In this document: positions 24,959 through 35,423 of the stretch, piece by piece
How the letters are laid out: each line of letters starts with the position of its first letter
Numbering within the stretch: position 1 is the stretch's first letter
Assembly (NCBI GenBank): GCA_000711775.1
Contig: ARYC01000315.1
Location: 62,001-126,000, forward strand
Source of the DNA: Oxytricha trifallax
Lineage: Eukaryota; Ciliophora; Spirotrichea; Sporadotrichida; Oxytrichidae
Direction: 5' to 3'
DNA: 64,000 nucleotides
Position numbers and translations under genes: made by a program
Notes under the pieces: generated by a model
What the model saw: the letters and a program-made list of their open reading frames with translations, nothing else
What the model was told of the DNA's origin: nothing
The model's database searches: none

Positions 24959-25745
24959 ATGGAGTCTATGAATGATGCAATGAAGAGAATTTAATCTCAA
25001 GATTTAATAGGAAAATTTCGAAGTAAAGAGGACCTCTATAGGTACTTGGTTTAGCAAGGTAAACTTTTAACTAATACTAATAGATTAACCATAGTTGGAT
25101 TGTTCTTGCCAACCCAGGAAGGAACAAAAATCTCATTCTTAAAAGCCTTACTGAGTGAAGAGAAAAAAGCTTTTAAGTCTAATGAAATTAGGATGATAGA
25201 GATACCTAACTACCCTGAAATATCAGTGACAAACCTATATGACGATGCTATGAGTGATCCGGACGTAGCTCTCTACCTTCCATCAAAGCTACAGCTCTCT
25301 AATAAGTTGCCAGAGAGAAACTTCTTCTTTGTGTTCTTGCAACTCTGAAACCTGAGTACTTAAATGAAGTTATTTAAGAAGCTCATAAGAAACGATACAG
25401 CATCTCTCCTGAAGAAAAAGAGAAGCAAGGTATTAAAATAAGTGACACCTGGCTGTAGGAACTTCAAAAGCATCCTTTCATCTCAAGTAAGCTTAGTCTT
25501 CTAACTTTATAGAAAAACCTGGTACTGCTATATACTTGATGAAAGAGCGCAGCAAATTAAACAGAGAGAGAAAGTCTCAAGTAAAACATGAATTTAGTAA
25601 GAGGCTCTTCAAAGATTTATAAAAGCCAGAAGAGATGAACATAGATGCAGGAGCTGGCACTAAGAGAAGAAACATAGGCCCAAGCAAGCCTTAAGAGGAA
25701 GAAAAGAAAGAGAAGCCAAATCCCTTTACGGGCAAATTTAATATT
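24959..25745 (+). CDS. TBE-2 '22 kDa' protein gene, two small introns, frameshifted
   Basis: ATG at 24959 (Met-Glu-Ser-Met-Asn-Asp) follows a 'aggaagcaag' leader also found upstream of the TBE-1 copy. Intron 1 is 25059-25094 (36 nt, GTAAAC...ATAG) and intron 2 is 25487-25512 (26 nt, GTAAGC...CTAACTTTATAG). A one-base deletion near 25330 puts a TGA in frame, and another near 25740 removes the ancestral stop seen in TBE-1. The conserved core (Glu-Gly-Thr-Lys-Ile-Ser-Phe-Leu, then Ile-Pro-Asn-Tyr-Pro-Glu-Ile-Ser-Val-Thr-Asn-Leu-Tyr) matches TBE-1. Function unknown in the family. Confidence 0.8.
25059..25094 (+). other. 36-nt intron in the 22 kDa gene
   Basis: Same position and exact length as 19936-19971 (TBE-1) and 58509-58544 (TBE-3, minus strand). 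All three start GTA and end AG while the interior differs strongly. Splicing keeps the frame and joins to Val-Gly-Leu-Phe-Leu-Pro in all copies. Confidence 0.65.
25487..25512 (+). other. 26-nt intron in the 22 kDa gene
   Basis: GTAAGC...TTATAG, with 'ctaac' 11 nt before the acceptor. It matches in position and length 20364-20389 of TBE-1 (GTAAGC...TTGCAG, with 'ataac'). The length is not a multiple of three, and removing it restores the reading frame in both copies. Confidence 0.7.
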
Positions 25746-25753
25746 GAACTTAT

Positions 25754-26803
25754 TCATTCGTTTAAATCTAAAACTTATTTATATACACAAAATCTCCCTT
25801 CTCTTGCGCATACTTTAGCTTTATCATCGCTGACTCTCTTAGCAGCACTCTTAATAAAATCGACTGTATCTATCTTCAAGTCGTGCATCAAGTGAAATAG
25901 TAGAAGTTTCTTGTAGTGGCATTCCAATAACCCCCAATATAATTCAATTCCATTGAACTGAGGACTGTAGGGAACATTAAATACAGGTGTTATGTTTAGC
26001 CTTTCATATTCTTTCCTTGTGTCTTTAGTTTTATGGACAGATAAGTTATCTACAAACAGAATAATCTCTTAGTCGGCGTACTTATCTCTAAGCTATTGTA
26101 GGAACTTAATATATTATTCGGTCTTTATTGAGCGAGGATGGATAACATAAGTCTCGAGGCCGTTATCTTCGCTTATTCCACCAAGTATTGCATGAGTTTA
26201 AACCTTAACCTTTTAATCATATACTTCAATGTTGCTGTACCTCTTATACCAAGACCTTGATATGAAGGTATTAAAAGTGAATACTGCCTCATCAGCGTGT
26301 ATGAACTTTATATTATGCTCTTAAGCCCTTTGCATTTAATCAAATATATAATTTAAATTATCCTTATAAAATGGAACATTAAAGTCAATCACTCTCTTAA
26401 TGCGATTGACTGTCTTGTAAGATATTCCGTTCTTTTTATAAATGTTAGCTATCGATTAAGCAGAGATATGAAGCTCAGGAAATTGGCGATGAAACATCAC
26501 AGCTCTTTAGGCGAGAGAGAAGTGAGCCCAATATTTAAGAGTCTTATCATTAATGAGATAATCAATATGATGCTGCTAAAACTTTAGAGGTCTTTTAGGC
26601 TTAGAATTAAGCTGCTATCTCTTTAAATTCAATGCTAATAGACAGTGAGACCTTACAGTAGCAGGAGATTTATGGAGTAACCTTGCTATAGACGTGTAAT
26701 TAAGGATAGGCTTGAGTTGATCATTATATTCATCACATCCATAACGCAACTTAAACAATAAATCTATATACTCACTGTCATAAACAGACCCCAAACCTCG
26801 CAT
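25754..26803 (-). CDS. TBE transposase (DD34E, IS630/Tc1-mariner superfamily), intact
   Basis: I read 349 codons from ATG (26803) to TGA (25754-25756) without a break, with TAA/TAG as glutamine. That is the '42 kDa' protein of TBE transposons, which cuts and joins transposon ends. The N-terminal 60-70 residues look like a helix-turn-helix DNA-binding region (Ile-Ala-Arg-Leu-Leu-His-Lys-Ser-Pro-Ala-Thr-Val-Arg-Ser). The catalytic triad is D172 (HADEAVF), D252 (LFVDNLSVHK) and E287 (PYSPQFNGIELYW), with 34 residues between the second D and E. The start codon abuts the right TIR. In Oxytricha, TBE transposases are reported to function in developmental DNA elimination. This copy could encode a working protein. 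Confidence 0.93.
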
Positions 26804-27098
26804 ATACTCACTTAAATTACTAATATTTAAACATTAAACCCCTACATAAACCCTATTAAAACCCTAATAAAGTATGCACTAATAGTCTACTTTTATCAAT
26901 CAAAAACTCAATCAAACTACTGAAAGGGTTTTGGGGTTTTGAATGAGATAGAGGTGGTACAGCCAATAGAAAAGTCCAGCTGATTTTAAATTATCTTTCA
27001 AATAAGTCCCATTTTGTCTAGATTTAACTGCCACGAATTTATATATTTATTAATTTATTTCTATTTTAATTTCCCAAATCAAATGTATTCATACAATA

Positions 27099-28922
27099 TA
27101 GATTAATATAATCTATTAACTTTATTTTTTATAATGCATTTTTAAATATAAATCATATGTTTTTATAAAAGATAACAAAAAATTTTAATTGGTTTTCTTA
27201 TTAATTTTTGATTATCTCTTTAGAAGGTTCTAAGAAGGTATTTTTCCACATTTTTCCTTTTCCTCTTAGATATTCTTTTCATAGAGTTCCTATTTCTCCT
27301 AAATTTTTTTATAATTGGTATTTTAATATAATACAAACTGCAGGAATTTTAAATTTTTATATAAATTGTAAATAACTGTATTTTTAGAATAGTTTTTTAG
27401 TCTATAAATCTATTTTGAATTTATTTCTTGCATTTAACATTTCATACTCTGAGAAATCACCATATATAAGCTCAAATTCTATCTGGTAAAAGATTTAATT
27501 ATTTCTTGATAAAATATTACTTTCAATATATTTAATTATTACCAAAAAATACTTCTTTATATTAATTTTCTTATTATTTTAACTTTTCGAATATATTTTT
27601 GTCTTTTTGTCACTTTAGAACGCAAAGAATTTTTTAAAATAATTCAAAACTTATATTTGATTATTGAACAAGGATTTATATACCTTTAATAGTAAATTTT
27701 GAGAATATTATTGAAAAATTATTTATAAAATTTTATATGAAAATTTAATAGCAATGAGCTTCTTTTGGAAATTTTATATTTTATTAGAAAATATAATAAA
27801 TTAACTAATCTATTACTTTTATTTATAAATTAATTATTTAAAATAAGTAATATGATTGATGTATTTAAAATTAAATTAATTTTTAAAATATATATCTTTA
27901 ATAATATTAATCTAAAAATTTCATTATCTAAAATAAAATTAATTTAATAGTAAAATAAACTAGATTTGAAATTTATTATGATATTGGAATTATTTAAATA
28001 TTTTAATTATTATTTTTACATAAAATACAAGTGATAACTTTAAATAGTATAATTTTTTAGCATATATTTATCGAAATTTTTATGGAAACAATATAAGTTA
28101 ACATAACATAAAAAATTTTCAAAATTTTAATATACTTCCCAAAAGTATAGAAGAAGTCATTAATATGAAAATATTAATAAATCATATATAAATTTATAAA
28201 CAATCACTAACCAGAAATTTAAAAATAAATAATTATTTATAATTATTTTTATAATTTTAACATAGATATTGAATAAAGATCTATTAATAATTATTAATTA
28301 TAGTAAATAATTATTAATAATATATTTATATATTTTAAATAAAACCAAGAATCATTAGCAAGTGGATTCATATATATTTATACTACATTAAACAATTTAC
28401 AGAGTTAAACGATTCCAGTTAGCCTATTAATTTTCCCGCTTGTTGTACATGCTACTCTAATGTTATCACTTCGTGGTCAATTCTAGATTCTGCCATCTTC
28501 ATTAATTAGATGATTCATGTTGTGATAAATTATTTAACTAAGCTGTTTAATTAATTTCTCATTTAAAATAATTAATTGGTCTATTATTTTTATTTTAATA
28601 ATTATAATCACTTTTTTCTATATAATTTTGAAATTTTCATGGCAATCATGGACGGAGTTAGAGAGATACTTTTAAATTAGTAAACTTGATCATTATATAG
28701 TAAAATATATAAAAAATTCGGAATCAAGAATTGAATTTGTGAATAAAGACAGATTTAGTAATCTAAATATCTCAGGGAATAATAAAAATGTAAAATTAAC
28801 AAAATATTCAAATAAATTAGATGTTTTAGAGGAAATATATAGCATGGATTTTAATTAAGAATCAAGAGATAGTCAAATATTTCCTAGAAATTATATGGAG
28901 TAACTTTTTTAATATTTTTTTA
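27099..28922. other. AT-rich non-coding DNA
   Basis: About 1.8 kb between MITE copies 2 and 3. A slightly less AT-rich patch at 28400-28520 has no convincing frame. No repeat recognised. Confidence 0.45.
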
Positions 28923-28924
28923 TA

Positions 28925-29341
28925 TTGAAGGAATACATTTGATTTGGGAAAATAATTTATAATTAATTAATTAAATATAATAATTCGTGGCAGTTAACTT
29001 TGTCCTAGCCTAGACAATATGGTACTTGTTCGATAGAGAATTCAAAATTAGCTGGACTTTACTATTAGCGGTACCCCTCTATCGCATTTCTGAAGCGAGA
29101 TAACTCGACTTTAATTTTGGCATTAAAATCAACTAAACAAATCACCAAAAATTAAAGTCGAGTTATCTCGCTTCAGGAATGCGATAGAGGGGTACCGCCA
29201 ATAGTAAAGTCCAGCTAATTTTGAATTCTCTATCGAACAAGTACCATATTGTCTAGGTTTCCAGAAAGTTAACTGCCACGAATTATTATATTTAATTAAT
29301 TAATTATAAATTATTTTCCCAAATCAAATGTATTCCTACAA
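28925..29341. mobile_element. Palindromic MITE, family M1, copy 3
   Basis: A 417-bp near-perfect palindrome, the best preserved copy. It is flanked by TA on both sides (28923-28924, 29342-29343). Both arms carry 'ggtacccctctatcgcat', 'aaagtccagctaatttt' and 'cgtggcagtt'. It provides the empty-site reference for the TBE-2 insertion ('ttcaggaatgcgatag' at about 29172-29187). Confidence 0.92.
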
Positions 29342-29753
29342 TATTAAATTTGAATGTATATCAATTTTACATTTTAGTAATTAAATTGTTATCAAGAATT
29401 GTATAAAAAGCAAATAATTAATGCTTTATTGAATTGAACATTATTACATATTGAAGATTGACTATAAATTTTTCTTTTTAATGATCTAATAAATTATAAT
29501 TAGTATAATTTTAAATTTGATATGATTCAATAAATATTTTTTTCGCTAATATTAGATATAATTTTTCAAATAAATTAAAAAAGATCTTGTTTTAAAAGAT
29601 TTTTAAAGTACAATTATGGTTTATAAACAACTATAAAATAAATTACATTTATAATAAATATCAAAAAGACATGCATGAGCCAATTACTAAAGAAATATGG
29701 ATTATCGCAATTTAACATTTATATGATTATTAATAAGGTATTATTGTAGAAAT

Positions 29754-30158
29754 ACATTCGAAATAGGGAAATTATAATTAAATAAATCAAAATTAATTCA
29801 AATTATTGGCAGTTAAAGTTGTCCAATTTAAACGATCTTGGGCTCATTCGATAGAGAATTCAAAATTAGCTGGACTTTATTATTGGCGGTACTATTTTAT
29901 CGCATCCATAGAGCGAGATAACTCGACTTTAATGTGAGAGTGTAATTTAATGAATTTAGATGAGTTTAATTAAAGTCGAGTTATCTCGCTCTATGGATGC
30001 GATAAAATCGTACCGCCAATAATAAAGTCCAGCTAATTTTGAATTCTCTATCGAATGAGCCCAAGATCGTTTAAATTGGACAACTTTAACTGCCACGATT
30101 TTGATTTATAATAAATAAATTTATAATTAATTTTTCAAATTCAAATGTATTTCTACAA
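29754..30158. mobile_element. Palindromic MITE, family M1, copy 4 (diverged subtype)
   Basis: A 405-bp palindrome flanked by TA (29752-29753, 30159-30160). It shares the ends and the 'aaagtccagctaattttgaattctctatcgaa' region in part with the other copies. It has different outer-arm sequence ('aaacgatcttgggc') and 'gatgcgataaaa' where other copies have 'gcgatagaggggtacc'. The two arms match each other better than they match other copies, so it is a distinct subtype or was corrected arm to arm. Confidence 0.9.
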
Positions 30159-30372
30159 TATTATATCAAATTATTATATATTTATTAGTAATAATATAAG
30201 AAATTTTTAATTTAATTTATAATATTTTTATTTTATCAAATAGATTATTAAATATTGTAAAAAGTTATATTTTTTTAATATAAATTTAAATATATTCAAA
30301 ATTATAAATAAATATTAAATACTTTTAATTTGATAGATCGTAATTAAATACAGCAAGTAGTAAGATATTTTA

Positions 30373-30640
30373 GTTTAGATTTTAATGGTTGATACAAGGG
30401 ACACTTCTCGTTATTAAATCCGGTGAATCAGGAGCAATTATACTAATAAAAGCTTTGTAATGGCTAGTCTTAACCGGTTAAGGTTGAAACTCTATTAATG
30501 TGAAAGGGTAAAGACATAAAAATAAGTAATTAATTTTCTCAATATAACCAACACAGTAAAAGTTCATAGACTTATGGTTAAGGCAAGGAAAAAGACCCCT
30601 CTTAATTGACTGCAGAATTGAGGACGCATTAAATAAGTTA
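30373..30640 (+). repeat. SINE-like dispersed repeat, family 2, copy b
   Basis: Partner of 555-840, sharing its blocks in order over about 250 nt at moderate identity, with indels. It is less AT-rich than its flanks. Neither copy keeps a reading frame. Confidence 0.5.
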
Positions 30641-31198
30641 GTTATCGTTAGTGTCAGCGCATGTTACTAAGAACATCTGTCTAGTCTTTTAAGGTAAAGT
30701 AACTGAGAATTCATTATTTTTAATCTACAAATTTTTATCTCTATTATTCAAATATTTTTATTATCACCTTAGTACTTCATTCATAATACTAAATTATATA
30801 AATAATTAATAAAAAAGTGAGCAGATAACAGTCTAATTTTTAAATCTTTAATTATCAGTAAATTAATCATGATATTATGCTGAATGTATTACAATCTCTA
30901 AATAACTAATTCAAATTATAAAAGAAAAAAATATATTTGCAATATCTATAAAATATATTTACAATTTCTATTATATATATGTTTAAATTTTTATTAAGAT
31001 ATTATACTTAATTATAAATAGAGAAGTTTGATTTTATTAAGTTTATATGTAGCCAGCTATTCACTCTTCGAGTTGATTGCACGCTAATGATTTCCCTGCA
31101 TTAAATTAGCTACTAGGCTAGAGTTGAGCTTCCTAAGTATTAAGGAGTAAGTAGTAGGTACGCTATGTACTACCTTAAAAAGTGAGAAGATAAAAACA

Positions 31199-31438
31199 AT
31201 GGAAACCTTTGATGAGAATTTTCATCCCACACCATGTTTGGAGCTGTAGCTACAACAACGAAATGACATGAATTAATTTTAGCAAAAGCAGTTGGACAAG
31301 TAAGAGCTTTTCACCACACCTGCCGATCGAGAGGATCTCTCAAGCTCTTTTTTTAGTTTATCTCTCTTAATCATCTTGATAGGGAGTAAAGAGATGCGAT
31401 ATTATAGATTAGTTTTTCCAGAGGTTTCTACTTCATGA
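31199..31438 (+). CDS. Candidate host gene segment (79 aa), unrecognised
   Basis: ATG at 31199 ('acaatgg' context) opens 79 codons to TGA (31436-31438), with several in-frame TAA/TAG read as glutamine. The N-terminal half is polar and Gln-rich with balanced composition (begins Met-Glu-Thr-Phe-Asp-Glu-Asn-Phe-His-Pro). The middle has a hydrophobic stretch (Phe-Ser-Leu-Ser-Leu-Leu-Ile-Ile-Leu-Ile-Gly) that could be one membrane span. The island starts about 31040, so 31040-31198 may be leader or an unread exon. No homology recognised. Composition and heavy use of reassigned codons at glutamine-like positions make this one of the better host ORFs here, but a fragment of a longer gene is possible. 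Confidence 0.42.
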
Positions 31439-33967
31439 TTGGCACGCCGAATCTCTCCTATTTGTCTGAAACAAGAGTAAAAAAATTGAAGGTTTAATTT
31501 TTGTGATAAACAGTGATATTTCTTACAAATATTTAATGTTAATAATTATCCACAAGTTTATTAGTATTTATAAATAAAGTTGAAATAGATAAATAAATAA
31601 TTAATTAAGAAAAATTCTAGAAAATGAAATAAATATATTTATAAAATAATCAAATTTTTGAAATTAGATTAATTTATTTCTCCCTATCAATGACAACGAC
31701 ATCACTAAAATATCTAGTAAATATTATAATCTTTATTTTATCATAATTATTTAAAATTACTAGATAAATATTATTTACTATAGTGAAAACTGTATCATAA
31801 AATTAAATTTATTGAATTTAAAAACTCAGTTATTTGAAAGTTTAATACGTAAATATAGAATAATGAGAAAAACTTTATAACCTTCAATTTGAAATATAAA
31901 ATATTCTTTATAGATATATATTATATTTCTTTATATTGTAAATTACCCAGCTGTTATAAAATATACAAGAATTATTTAAATGCCCGAAAAAAAGAAAAAC
32001 ATGAATAATATATCTAAATTATTAAATTGAAAAATAAATAAAGAGTGATAAAATTAATAATTTACATTTCTAATAATCTCATTTTTTTAAAATTTAATTT
32101 TATTTACAATATTTTATGTTTAGTCTTATAAAGATATATATTTTTGTGATTGGGGGTTCTGAACAAAGATTCATATTATAAATTTGCTAATTATTTGTAA
32201 TTTAAAAATATTAATTAACTAAATGACATTTACTGTATATTTTTATATAAACTTTTCAATCTTGTTGAATCTAATCCATCTTTTTAATAAAAAATTAGAA
32301 TTTTAAGAATATAATGAATCATTTTTCTATAATTTTCATAGTAAATTTTATATTATTTATTGATAGGGAGAGTTTTAAGTTTTTGATTATTTTAAGATAC
32401 AAACGTAATCTTTTTAGTATTGGAAAAAAAATATAATTTATAAATTAATTATATTAAGTTTAATATCATTTTGTTTAAAAAATGGATTTTATAGCTAATC
32501 TAAACTTTTGTATATTATTTTTAAAAACTCAGCAAAATCTATCATCACAGAATAGTAAACACTAACTACTATATTATTTAAATGTTCTTACAAATTTAAT
32601 CTATTTTAACAAAAATCAATTTCTTCAAGTTTTATGATAATAAATAAGACTCTTAATAAAAAATAAATTTGTTATTAGTCCATAACAAACACAATAAATA
32701 AGTAATATATCCCTAATATCCTCTCTTTATATAGCACATAATTAGTGCTAAATATTTAATTAATCTAACACTTCTTTAAAACAAAAAATATATCATTTTT
32801 AGATATGTATAAATTTCTAATATTTATTCGAAAATTAGAATTATGTAATCACAAGTATTGATAATAAATAAATATGATTATTGTTTAAAATTAATAAAAA
32901 CTCTGATACAACAAAACGCAAATGATTTATTTTTAAATTATGAAAATAATTTATGCTGAATTAAAATTTGACACATGTTCAAAATTTTATATAATGATAT
33001 ATACTCAACTTGACATTAAATAATTTTTTGTGTTGATGGTATCTCAATTTTCAATATAAACTCTATATCTTTATATCGATTAATTTCAGAAAATGCATTC
33101 TTATTGCATAAATTTAAAAATGTTCTTTAAAAAATATCTGATCTAATCTTAGCCACCTACTGATCAAATTCATTAATGCAGCTCCCTTTAGAAATTTTCA
33201 GTATAATTAACTAATTAAATAAAAATTTTTTTATTATATATTAAAGTTATTAATAATTATTTAATTTAATTATTATATTCAATTAAATTTAGCAATTATA
33301 ATTAATAATTTATTAGGAATTGGTATAGTATTTTATATAAATTTAATTAACAGCAAATCAAAGTTATAGTCTACAGAGAACAACGATAAATTATTGTTTA
33401 TATATGCTAAACTAATACCCTGATACTTCATTCATATATAATAAATATTTGCAGATTTAATTAGTATTAATTAAAAATATTAATCTTATTGAAATATTTT
33501 AAATTCTAAATTATATAAATTAATAATTCTTATTAATTATAAAGTTATTATTAAAAATCAATGTAATTTAAATTTCTAAGAATTCTATATTTATTTCTAA
33601 AATATATTTTTAATATAAATCAAATTTATTTATGAACATCCATAAAAACATTAATTTTATTTTTGAAAATCTTATAAAAAAGTGATTTGTGTGGACTCAC
33701 TTGAATTCTTTAAATTAATTAAATTTCTAATATGAAAGATAATCAATAAAGGAAAATGTAATAAAGATGACACAATAAAGAAAACAGACAAATCATTTAA
33801 ATGACAGTGTAAGTTAAATACCATTATTAATGGGTAAGGCTTATATTCTAGAAAAATCTTTCTAAATTAATTATACTTAATTATTGTTAATATAAAATAT
33901 TTAGATTAGATATTAACTGAAAGGTATAATAAATACTAGAGATTAACTTTAATAATCTAGTACTTTA
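31439..33967. other. AT-rich non-coding DNA
   Basis: About 2.5 kb of AT-rich sequence without a recognisable gene, repeat copy or long inverted repeat. Confidence 0.5.
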
Positions 33968-34528
33968 TATATAATCATTATTACTATTATTACTACTACT
34001 ATTAAATATGTTTGTTTAAAACATTTATCAGTTGATTAGATTTAGTATATTTAATGTCTACGGGCCTTACTGGACTACCAGCGACCAGCCTTTTAGGTCC
34101 CTAACTGCCATTCGGGATTTATCCTGGGGGGGCATCTCCCCTGCCTCCAGTAGTGCGGTTGTAGCTATAAATTCCCGTTTTTATTTTTTTCTGAGATCGG
34201 AGTTCAATTGACCAGGGAATCTGAAGCAGTAGGTAAAGTTTAGGTACCAGCTGAGATCAAGTGGTTATGATCAACATAGGTTGGAGGGATAATTTTAGAA
34301 CTCTGAAGTAGATATCATAAAAGAGCTTCGTTATCAATGCACATAACCTCACTAACTTCTCTTGTTTTTACAGTACCACCTAAGAGTTGAAATTAGGCTC
34401 TTCGGAGCAAGCAGCTAGCTTGGTCCTGGGGGCCATGTCCCGCGCCTTCAACTCTATCAGTGCCCACTAATGTAGTTGCTCAATAGTCCATCTTTAGTAG
34501 TAGTAATAATAGTAATAATTATAATATA
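33968..34528. mobile_element. TIR element with trinucleotide-rich ends and GC-rich body
   Basis: The ends are inverted repeats of about 34 nt built of ATT/ACT triplets (33968-34001 and 34495-34528). The body (34060-34480) is strikingly GC-rich for this window and contains two related blocks, 'tcctgggggggcatctcccc' (34122-34141) and 'tcctgggggccatgtccc' (34424-34441), each followed by a 'cagtagtgc' or 'atcagtgc' motif. The body may therefore be dimeric or derived from a structured RNA. Short frames are open, but none persists. It is a single copy in this window. Confidence 0.5.
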
Positions 34529-35090
34529 TTTAGAATTTTACATTTTTAAAATAAATGTAACAGAAAATTAATCTCTAATTTTTTGTATAAATACTTATAG
34601 TTTTTTTAAATAATATAATGAGATATTTTCACTTGTTAATAGTTTTCTAGAAACTATCAACTCTATATATATATTATGCTTGCATAAGATACATTATTTG
34701 TAAAATTATTCATAATCTATCTTTTTTAGCGAAGTAAATAAATATATTCATTTCAAATTTTATAATAATATATAGTGTGAGTAATGAGTAGGATTTGTAT
34801 TTTGTACATCTAATTAAAGTAAAGAGTAAGTTGCACAATTGGTCGAATATAACTTTACAATTTTTCATAAAAAAATACTTCTGTTTATGAAGAAATTTTA
34901 AGTATAATAAAATTAATTAAAATAAAAAGCAGAATATTAATTATATTTTAATAAGCCTCAATCTTGAATAATCTATAAATTTCAATTTATAATTTTAATC
35001 ATAAAATTATATTCTGCTTTTTAATTAATTCAAAATATTTCCTAAATTTTTAAATTCAATTAAAATATTTTTTAATAATATAAGAATTAA
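34529..35090. other. AT-rich non-coding DNA
   Basis: Contains two short matching inverted segments around 34910-34935 and 35005-35030 ('aagcagaatat' and 'atattctgctttttaatt'), giving a hairpin of about 20 nt arms. No gene seen. Confidence 0.4.
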
Positions 35091-35423
35091 GTTTCGGACC
35101 TACTGTCCAGACGGTTGGTGACTTGACCAGTTCTGACAGGGTAGGGGGTTCGAAACCCAGGGTTCGCTGATATTTTTACCTCGTAAAAAGCACGGAATAT
35201 CTCAGGGTTCTGTAGTATCTGTACCTGGTAAAAAGCACGGGATACTCGTCCGGAGCTGGTATGACGTATAATGACAGCAAACATACGACCCGGCTTGGAA
35301 ATCCGGAGTGACTACTTGGAAGAAAGGACACGTGTTTGGACTGCAGTCGAGTTTGGTGGTGATCACAACTGATGTTTCCGGAGGGGAAGTCGGGAGGAAA
35401 ACTACCTTCAGTATTATTCCCCC
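35091..35423 (+). repeat. tRNA-derived SINE, copy 1
   Basis: This shares most of its 333 bases with 38764-39107. The 5' part has a polymerase III type A-box-like block ('tgtccagacggttggt') and, about 45 nt later, a canonical B box 'ggttcgaaaccc', the arrangement of a tRNA-derived promoter. Next come two tandem units of about 50 nt, each with 'cagggttc' and 'taaaaagcacgg'. The 3' region contains 'cccggcttggaaatccgga' and 'ggacacgtgtttgga', ending in a C run and 'ttaatatta'. It is non-autonomous, with no protein-coding potential. Any short open frame inside it is incidental. Confidence 0.8.

Larger units (their letters stand above)
22160..26941. mobile_element. TBE-2, telomere-bearing transposon with nested insertion (4782 bp)
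   Basis: The ends begin 'caaaaccccaaaaccct', and inverted repeats of about 138 nt (22160-22297, 26804-26941) match except for about one indel. AAT duplications lie at 22157-22159 and 26942-26944. Removing the 631-bp palindrome at 23781-24411 leaves about 4.15 kb, the normal TBE length. Contents are the 57 kDa gene on minus (broken), the 22 kDa gene on plus (frameshifted) and the transposase on minus (intact). The right TIR runs right up to the transposase start codon, so the transposase promoter probably lies in the TIR. The empty site is visible in MITE copy 3, which confirms the insertion exactly. Confidence 0.95.
21914..27096. mobile_element. MITE family M1, copy 2, split by TBE-2
   Basis: Left part 21914-22159 and right part 26942-27096 together rebuild a family M1 palindrome of about 400 bp (ends 'ttgtaggaatacattt' and 'aaatgtattcatacaa'), with TA on both outer sides (21912-21913 and 27097-27098). 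TBE-2 lies in the right arm at a point equal to 'ttcaggaatgcgatag' in copy 3, duplicating AAT. The right arm is shorter and more diverged than in copies 1 and 3 ('gaggtggtac' versus 'gaggggtacc'). Confidence 0.9.

Noticed and set aside
35087..35284. 65-codon minus-strand standard-code ORF
   Set aside because: It lies inside the SINE copy at 35091-35423. The second SINE copy does not preserve the frame.
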